9,445 nt of DNA from Nitrososphaerota archaeon (GTDB lineage: Archaea; Thermoproteota; Nitrososphaeria; Nitrososphaerales; Nitrososphaeraceae), in the NCBI GenBank assembly GCA_005877345.1, contig VBPR01000187.1, forward strand, positions 1 to 9,445, read 5' to 3'. Below the pieces are notes generated by a model. That model saw only the letters and a program-made list of their open reading frames with translations. It did no database searches and was not told the DNA's origin. The position numbers and the translations under genes are program-made. Of the stretch, positions 5,101 to 9,445 are shown in pieces (the stretch's first letter is position 1; each line of letters begins with the position of its first letter).

Positions 5101-5627
5101 ACATAGAAACCCGATATATGAGGCTATGATAGGCTAGTTCTGCCTAAAAATAAATAATAGCAAGCAATAGAGTTCCACTACAGGGAAGGTCCGAATCCCC
5201 GCCCACGCTAATGCAATTTCTTAATTAGAACATAATTTTCAAACCATGATTCGTGTCATACAACTCACGACCACTTGGGCCCATTTTAGGAAAATTAATT
5301 GAGCCCTTTACCATCAAGATTCAAATCCCACAGTACATGGTCCTCTAATTTTTGATATCACACCATGATTTACTTCGAACATTTCATGTCGAGTGATATC
5401 GTATCAAATACCGAAGACCGGAGCTAGCATTTTGAGCTGTCGAGGTTGCGTTTTTGAGTTTTTATGAATAGTAGGCCGAAAAATAGTATCAGCCCTAACT
5501 AATTAATCACTCCCATGGGTTAAATAACGCGTATAGAAAGGAAGACACAATCGCTAGAAAAACGCAGTGAAGGCGCATAATTAACAGTAGCAGTTTTTTA
5601 TTACCTTCTTGGAGATCATACTCTTCT
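5101..5627. other. Convergent intergenic region, structured, no protein gene
   Basis: The 527 bases between the ends of the membrane gene (+) and the metal transporter gene (-) have no supportable ORF. In order: a TATA-like AAAAATAAATAAT (5145-5157), two tRNA T-arm-like strings (5188-5198 and 5318-5328) without matching acceptor or D-arms, a small stem at 5277-5305, a long nested hairpin (5354-5400), a T-rich tract (5451-5464) and the palindrome CCCATGGG (5512-5519). Together these could be a non-coding RNA read on the plus strand, but this is not proven. Confidence 0.4.
5354..5400. repeat. 47-base nested inverted repeat (hairpin)
   Basis: The outer arms GATATCAC (5354-5361) and GTGATATC (5393-5400) are perfectly complementary. 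Inside them CATGA (5364-5368) pairs with TCATG (5384-5388), separated from the outer stem by a 2/4-base internal loop and closing a 15-base loop that contains TTCGAA. TTTGATA (5351-5357) could alternatively pair with TATCAAA (5402-5408). Confidence 0.65.
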
Positions 5628-6998
5628 CTATGCTCGTTGGTAGTAAAAAGTCACAAACATGATAACGACAGCTATAGTCATTATCGCGACAGTTATCCAA
5701 CCAATAGTATTCTTCACCCTTCCGTTAACTCTTTTACCCAAAATATTTTTGTCATTGGCTATCTTCATAATAATAAAAAGTATCGGCACTGCAGTGACTC
5801 CATTAATAACCGCAGCATAAACTAAGGCTTTTATCGGATCGATATTCGAAAAGTTTATCCACAATCCTATTATAGTTGAGACAGCTATGATTAAATAGAA
5901 TGCCTTTGCCTGCTTAAACTTTTTTGATAGCCCTTGTTTCCAACCGAATGCATCAGATAATGCGTACGCTGAAGAACCAGCTAATACGGGCACAGCTAAT
6001 AATCCAGTGCCAACTATGCCCAGAGCAAATATTATTTTAGCTATTTGACCAGAATATGGAAACGATTTTACAGCAGGTTCCAATGACTTGGCGGCTTGTT
6101 CAGATGTCTCGACGTCAGTTATTCCATGATAATGAAGGCTACCTGCAGTTGTTACTATTATCGACCACATGATCAGCTGTGAAAAAAACATACCTATTGC
6201 AACATCTGTCTTCATTAACTTGAATTCTTTTTTTGATACCTGAGGAGTTCCTACATCGATTTCAGGAATCTTTTTCTTCTTTACTTCCTCCTCGGCCTCT
6301 TCAGATGCTTGCCAGAAGAAGAGGTAAGGCGATATGGTGGTCCCAAAAATCGCAACAAACATCATCGCAAATTCTGGACTGAATTCAATGTGTGGAATTA
6401 AGGTCGCCATTAGTAGATCATAAGCGTTCCCACCTACAATAATCGCCGTTGCAATATAGGCAAACAATGAAAGTGTAAGAAATTTTAATACCTTTACATA
6501 CAGTCTGTATGGCACGAGTATTTGAACCAGAAGTATAAAAGCTGTAAAAATTAAGGTTGCGAGAACAAAAGGGGTCTGTGGGAGAACTAATTTCATCGCA
6601 GCGCCCATGGCACCTATATCTGCTCCGATGTTTATTGTATTGGCAATCAAGAGTAGGCTGGCAAGAGGCAATGCTACCTTGTTCGAATATTTTTTCTTTA
6701 TCACCGCTGCTAATCCATCGCCTGTAATAAGCCCTATTCTTGCACAAATCTCTTGGATAACTGTCATGAGAGGATATTGATAAAGAGCCATCCATAACAT
6801 CCCAAATCCAAAACTGGCACCGGCTTGTGAATAGGTCGCGATACCAGAGGGATCATCATCTGCAGCTCCTGTTATAATTCCAGGTCCCAATGACTTTAGA
6901 ATGCTTTTGAAAGATATTGATGACCAGTGCCTGGAAGAGTCAGCAACAGCTCGATCATTTGTATCATTATTGCCATTTCTGTCCTCGACGTCGTCCAC
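5628..6998 (-). CDS. NRAMP-superfamily divalent metal transporter
   Basis: This 456-residue protein has about eleven membrane helices of the LeuT-fold NRAMP superfamily (COG1914-like). After a hydrophilic N-terminus (1-30) comes helix 1 with GPGIITGAADDDPSGIATYSQ; DPSG (49-52) stands where classical MntH/NRAMP has the metal-binding DPGN. Helix 6 reads GTTISPYLFFWQ (219-230), replacing the classical A/M-P-H with its metal-ligand Met. A charged loop (231-262, EEAEEEVKKKK) links helices 6 and 7. Likely role: proton- or gradient-driven uptake of a divalent cation across the cytoplasmic membrane. The altered site resembles NRAMP-related (Mg2+-type) transporters, so Mn2+/Fe2+ should not be assumed. 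The start is GTG 6998, with a TATA-like element (minus, 7023-7031) 29 bases upstream. It is divergent from a CBS-pair gene with a shared 161-base promoter region. Confidence 0.93.
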   Translation of the reverse strand: MDDVEDRNGNNDTNDRAVADSSRHWSSISFKSILKSLGPGIITGAADDDPSGIATYSQAGASFGFGMLWMALYQYPLMTVIQEICARIGLITGDGLAAVIKKKYSNKVALPLASLLLIANTINIGADIGAMGAAMKLVLPQTPFVLATLIFTAFILLVQILVPYRLYVKVLKFLTLSLFAYIATAIIVGGNAYDLLMATLIPHIEFSPEFAMMFVAIFGTTISPYLFFWQASEEAEEEVKKKKIPEIDVGTPQVSKKEFKLMKTDVAIGMFFSQLIMWSIIVTTAGSLHYHGITDVETSEQAAKSLEPAVKSFPYSGQIAKIIFALGIVGTGLLAVPVLAGSSAYALSDAFGWKQGLSKKFKQAKAFYLIIAVSTIIGLWINFSNIDPIKALVYAAVINGVTAVPILFIIMKIANDKNILGKRVNGRVKNTIGWITVAIMTIAVVIMFVTFYYQRA

Positions 6999-7022
6999 GC
7001 TTTATAATGTGTCGAACATATG

Positions 7023-7031
7023 TTAAATATA
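7023..7031 (-). promoter_or_regulatory. TATA-like element of the metal transporter gene
   Basis: TATATTTAA on the minus strand is centred 29 bases before the GTG at 6998, supporting that start over downstream ATG codons and suggesting a leaderless transcript. Confidence 0.5.
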
Positions 7032-7086
7032 GGAATTAAATCGTCAATAATGCAATCGATTCCTTTCCATTACCAAATTTACGTGT

Positions 7087-7110
7087 ATTATCTTCGTTCA
7101 TCTAGATAAT
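7087..7110. promoter_or_regulatory. Inverted repeat in the transporter/CBS divergent promoter
   Basis: ATTATCT (7087-7093) and AGATAAT (7104-7110) form a 7-bp inverted repeat with a 10-base spacer. It lies 18 bases before the plus-strand TATA box and about 55 bases behind the minus-strand one, a position from which one regulator could control both genes. Inference from symmetry and position only. Confidence 0.35.
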
Positions 7111-7128
7111 TTCATAATTCTACAAATC

Positions 7129-7138
7129 AAAATATATT
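7129..7138 (+). promoter_or_regulatory. TATA box of the second CBS gene
   Basis: AAAATATATT is centred about 27 bases before the GTG at 7160, with no Shine-Dalgarno in between. This supports GTG as start and a leaderless transcript. Confidence 0.55.
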
Positions 7139-7159
7139 GAACTTCAATGTTATAGCCCT

Positions 7160-7591
7160 GTGTCAAAGCTAATAAACGATATAATGTCAACCAAATTAGA
7201 GACTATTGGAAGATATGAAAGTGCCAAAGAAGCAGCAAAGAAGATGTTAGACAAGAATTTAAGTTCGCTTGTAGTAGTCGATGAACAAGGACAATCGATA
7301 GGAATCGTTACTGAGCGTGATATCACAAGGGGCGTGTGTATTCATGATGTCCCAAGTAAAGAATACAAAATACACCATCTTATGACCTCACCACTATCAA
7401 CAATAGAACCCAATTTATCTGTAGAAATGGCAGCAAATCTGATGTTACAGAATAAGGTAAGACATCTTGTAGTTAAGGAAGGAGACAAAACCGTAGGAAT
7501 AGTAACTGCAACTAATTTTATCGACTATCTAAATGAACAATTAGGTCCGGTTAATCCAAATGTGAAGGTACTTAGAACATTGAAAGATTAG
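7160..7591 (+). CDS. Stand-alone two-CBS-domain protein
   Basis: This 143-residue soluble protein consists almost entirely of a CBS pair: CBS1 about residues 6-60, ending GIVTERDITRG, and CBS2 about 71-127, ending GIVTATNFIDYL. CBS1 keeps the Thr-x-Arg-Asp nucleotide contact, whereas in CBS2 the equivalent is T-A-T-N, so only the first site looks typical for adenine nucleotide binding. The domains are separated by a linker with KEYKIHHLMTSP, the usual start of the second repeat. Likely role: energy-state or nucleotide sensor acting on an unknown partner; the divergent metal transporter is a candidate partner by position only. It shares architecture with 1906-2397 but lacks that protein's C-terminal tail. 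Its stop is 24 bases from the end of the convergent alcohol dehydrogenase gene. Confidence 0.93.
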   Translation: MSKLINDIMSTKLETIGRYESAKEAAKKMLDKNLSSLVVVDEQGQSIGIVTERDITRGVCIHDVPSKEYKIHHLMTSPLSTIEPNLSVEMAANLMLQNKVRHLVVKEGDKTVGIVTATNFIDYLNEQLGPVNPNVKVLRTLKD

Positions 7592-7615
7592 GTCTGACGT
7601 TGATACTTAGTCAAA

Positions 7616-8623
7616 CTACTTGAAATCATTCCGCAAGACTATTCGATAACGTGCTTTACCCGATTCAAGATGTGGCAGTGCCTCATTGACGTGTGAAATT
7701 TGAAACTCTTCTATGACTGGCTCAATTGCATGACGATTGCAAAAATCAAGCATCATTAGAATCTCTGCCGGACCTCCTATAGGTGAACCGCCAATAGATT
7801 TCTCACCGGCAATTAATGGAAACACACTTGCCTTTACTTGTGAGGCTGCTCCAACAATGTGCAACTTGCCACCAGGACGAAGTGTACTAATATAAGTATC
7901 CCAATCCAGGTCAGCATTTGCAGTAACTAGTACCATATCAAATTGATTTGCATATGGTTTTAGAGCATCAGGAGCCCTCGAGTTTAAGAAATGATCGGCT
8001 CCAAACTGTTGTGCTTCCCTCTCTTTTTCAGGATTGGTAGACATGGCAGTAACCTCACAGCCCCATGAATTTAGAAATTTAATAGCCATGTGTCCTAACC
8101 CACCAATTCCCACTACAGCTACATGATCTGTAGATTTGATATTATTCTGGATAATGGGATTGAAGACTGTAATTCCACCACAAAATAATGGACCAGCTGT
8201 CTTGGTATTAATCTTCTCAGGCAAGGGAAAAGCCCATAACGCTTGGCAGCGTACCTTATCTGCATAAGCTCCATGTCTGCCAATCATCACATCCTCTCCC
8301 TTCAAGCAACGGTTGTGATGACCGCTCAAGCACTGGTCACATACTAGGCAAGAGCGAGCTCGCCAACCTAATCCTACATATTGTCCAAGTTCTAGATGGT
8401 TTACCATATTTCCGATTGCAGCCACTTTGCCGATGACCTCATGTCCTGGTACAAACGGGTACCGTGTAAAACCCCATTCGTTTTTAAGCATACTCAAATC
8501 ACTATGGCAAATTAATTCCTCAAAAATAATACAAAAAACTTCTATTATGATACTTTGCAATAATTCAGAAAGTACTCTTGGTAGCAGAAAATTGCTTGAG
8601 TTGTTCCTATTCAATGGTTTCAC
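7616..8623 (-). CDS. Zinc-dependent alcohol dehydrogenase, CAD/YahK type, with decayed N-terminus
   Basis: This medium-chain dehydrogenase should reduce aldehydes to alcohols with NADPH. Catalytic zinc ligands are C39 (ICHSD), H61 (PGHE) and C148 (LFCGG); structural zinc ligands are C92, C95, C98 and C106. The Rossmann motif GIGGLGH is at 172-178, and STNPEKE (195-201), after the second strand, fits NADP preference. From about residue 38 onward the match is continuous. The first ~38 residues (from the GTG at 8623) do not fit: the family's N-terminal strands and the YCG before ICHSD are missing (here EEL). The DNA shows a tandem AATTAATT (plus 8510-8517) whose single-copy form would restore GGA ATT TGC CAT, i.e. 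GICH, in another frame. That other frame also reads QFSATKSTF near 8570-8600. Several small indels are therefore likely, and the gene may be a recent pseudogene. Confidence 0.85.
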   Translation of the reverse strand: MKPLNRNNSSNFLLPRVLSELLQSIIIEVFCIIFEELICHSDLSMLKNEWGFTRYPFVPGHEVIGKVAAIGNMVNHLELGQYVGLGWRARSCLVCDQCLSGHHNRCLKGEDVMIGRHGAYADKVRCQALWAFPLPEKINTKTAGPLFCGGITVFNPIIQNNIKSTDHVAVVGIGGLGHMAIKFLNSWGCEVTAMSTNPEKEREAQQFGADHFLNSRAPDALKPYANQFDMVLVTANADLDWDTYISTLRPGGKLHIVGAASQVKASVFPLIAGEKSIGGSPIGGPAEILMMLDFCNRHAIEPVIEEFQISHVNEALPHLESGKARYRIVLRNDFK

Positions 8624-8639
8624 AATATATGATTAAATT

Positions 8640-8912
8640 TTCGAATTCTCAATATTTAGATAGTTAAATATATCTGAAATTCAAAATGAACTAAGCGTTG
8701 AATATAGGAGCTGATTAAGAGTTATGTCCTCTAAAAGAATGGTATATAATCTCCGATGAGTTGAGCGTGTATAAAAAAACTGTTTACTTTTACGGTAAAC
8801 CCATTAATCTACTTTTACTTCATCTTTAAGCTATCTTAGGTTGAATTAGTTAGGGTCAGATGTACAATTTCAATTTTTAAATTGTTTTATACAAGACTAT
8901 ATTACGAACACC
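8640..8912. other. Divergent intergenic region with dyads
   Basis: No gene is seen in these 273 bases. Features: AT-rich promoter-like blocks for the minus-strand dehydrogenase (8652-8675), a TATA-like TATAAAAAAAC (8770-8780) followed at once by GTTTAC-N7-GTAAAC (8782-8800), and ACAATTT-N8-AAATTGT (8864-8885) touching the TATA box of the next gene. Confidence 0.45.
8885..8892 (+). promoter_or_regulatory. TATA box of the His-bearing membrane gene
   Basis: TTTTATAC lies about 24 bases before the ATG at 8913, with no Shine-Dalgarno. Its first base is the last base of the inverted repeat 8864-8885. Confidence 0.5.
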
Positions 8913-9203
8913 ATGGCAAATGTGTTAATACGTAAATCCATTGCCTTAAAGGTATTACAATATTCAATCCTATTCCTTGTAGTATATCAGAGCCTTCACG
9001 TTCTTGATCATATACTTCAATATTACGAATTGTATGTATTAGGTATCAATCCACCACCTGCTATTTTTGAGGGGTTGTTTAACGAGAGTGATACGAAGAT
9101 CCACTTATGGGTTAATGGCATTTTGATTGTATCGTCATTTGTAGTATTAATTACGTTCATGAAATCAAAGGCGATTTTATCATATCTTCCACCCAATAAC
9201 TAG
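8913..9203 (+). CDS. Small two-span membrane protein with HxxxH motif
   Basis: The protein has 96 residues: a short basic start (MANVLIRK), membrane helix 1 (about 13-36), an outer segment with a GINPPPAIFEGLFNESDTKIH stretch, membrane helix 2 (about 66-84) and a basic end (MKSKA). Helix 1 carries VYQSLHVLDHILQYYE, with His29 and His33 one turn apart near the membrane face, and His64 enters helix 2. I recall a similar LHxxEHxxQ pattern in small bacterial membrane proteins of unknown function, so this may be a conserved family; no substrate is known. The histidines could bind haem or a metal, which is inference. The start is supported by the TATA box 24 bases upstream. The next gene begins 84 bases downstream with its own promoter. 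Confidence 0.75.
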   Translation: MANVLIRKSIALKVLQYSILFLVVYQSLHVLDHILQYYELYVLGINPPPAIFEGLFNESDTKIHLWVNGILIVSSFVVLITFMKSKAILSYLPPNN

Positions 9204-9256
9204 AACACAGCCATAATATCAGTTAAATTAACAAGGGCTAAAGTTGAAACATATTG

Positions 9257-9266
9257 CTTATATAAT
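9257..9266 (+). promoter_or_regulatory. TATA box of the terminal exported-protein gene
   Basis: CTTATATAAT is centred about 27 bases before the ATG at 9288, giving a leaderless transcript from that ATG rather than from the internal ATG at 9306. Confidence 0.6.
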
Positions 9267-9287
9267 CATACATATCTTTGAGAAATA

Positions 9288-9445
9288 ATGACAGAATATA
9301 AATGCATGAAAAGATTGGCAATCCTGCCTGTAATGGCTGTGGTACTATTGGGAGTTATGACAGTTGTACCTCCTGTTAAAACCTTACCGTTAGCGAGTGC
9401 GGCTGATACAAATCTCGAAAATGCACATGATGTAAAGCATGAGGC
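9288..9445 (+). CDS. Exported protein, N-terminal part (runs off the window)
   Basis: The frame opens at ATG 9288 and is still open at the window end (52 codons and two bases). The visible part is a classical signal peptide: basic n-region (MTEYKCMKR), hydrophobic core (LAILPVMAVVLLGVMTVV), then PPVKTLPLASAA, where signal peptidase cleavage after ASA is plausible. The mature start is polar and charged (DTNLENAHDVKHEA). Too little is present to name a family. The TATA box at 9257-9266 supports this start. It follows the His-bearing membrane gene in the same direction after 84 bases, with an independent promoter, so a shared operon is not required. Confidence 0.72.
   Translation, partial: MTEYKCMKRLAILPVMAVVLLGVMTVVPPVKTLPLASAADTNLENAHDVKHE

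Noticed and set aside
5181..5212. tRNA gene suggested by the T-loop-like GGTCCGAATCC
   Set aside because: The T-stem does not pair beyond two bases and there is no D-arm or acceptor partner upstream on either strand.
5637..5825. Plus-strand ORF of 62 codons
   Set aside because: It is antisense to the C-terminal coding region of the metal transporter.
6418..6795. Minus-strand ORF of 125 codons
   Set aside because: It is an alternative frame within the metal transporter gene.
8427..8636. Plus-strand ORF of 69 codons
   Set aside because: It is antisense to the dehydrogenase N-terminal region; although that region is decayed, this frame shows no features of its own.
1..9445. CRISPR array, rRNA, complete tRNA or intact insertion sequence
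   Set aside because: No regularly spaced repeats, rRNA signatures, complete tRNA fold or full transposase with terminal repeats were seen.

Overview
The window looks like chromosomal DNA of an ammonia-oxidising archaeon (Thaumarchaeota/Nitrososphaeria), probably a Nitrososphaera- or Nitrosocosmicus-like soil lineage. The DNA is AT-rich. Most starts (ATG, GTG or TTG) have no Shine-Dalgarno but carry a TATA-like element 24-31 bases upstream, which is the archaeal leaderless pattern. The gene content also fits: stand-alone CBS-pair proteins, a universal stress protein, an FxLYD-type secreted protein and small membrane proteins. The lineage is inferred from style and content; no marker gene is present.

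Layout. 1-208 is the 3' end of a universal stress protein gene (+). 352-1630 is a minus-strand block: an FxLYD-like exported protein, an exported thermonuclease, and just upstream of it a 41-residue single-span membrane protein. 1906-2397 is a two-CBS-domain protein (+). 2398-3503 is gene-poor and holds a plausible 58-residue ORF (3037-3213) and a frame that looks like an IS4/IS1380-type transposase remnant (3294-3425). 3504-4094 is a three-span membrane protein (-). 4298-4444 is a 48-residue, extremely lysine-rich protein (-). 4729-5100 is a four-span membrane protein (+). 5101-5627 is a convergent intergenic stretch without protein genes but with a long nested hairpin. 5628-6998 is an NRAMP-superfamily metal transporter (-), divergent from a second two-CBS protein at 7160-7591 (+). 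7616-8623 is a CAD/YahK-type zinc alcohol dehydrogenase (-) whose first ~38 codons look decayed. 8913-9203 is a His-bearing two-span membrane protein (+). 9288-end is the start of an exported protein (+).

The genes are mostly single units rather than one operon. Sensing and stress themes recur (Usp, two CBS proteins, metal transport, aldehyde reduction, secreted nuclease), but no single pathway links them. The most unusual items are the two tiny genes below normal ORF cut-offs, the indel-ridden 5' end of the alcohol dehydrogenase, the structured intergenic region at 5354-5400, and a recurrent pattern of short inverted repeats placed immediately upstream of TATA boxes.
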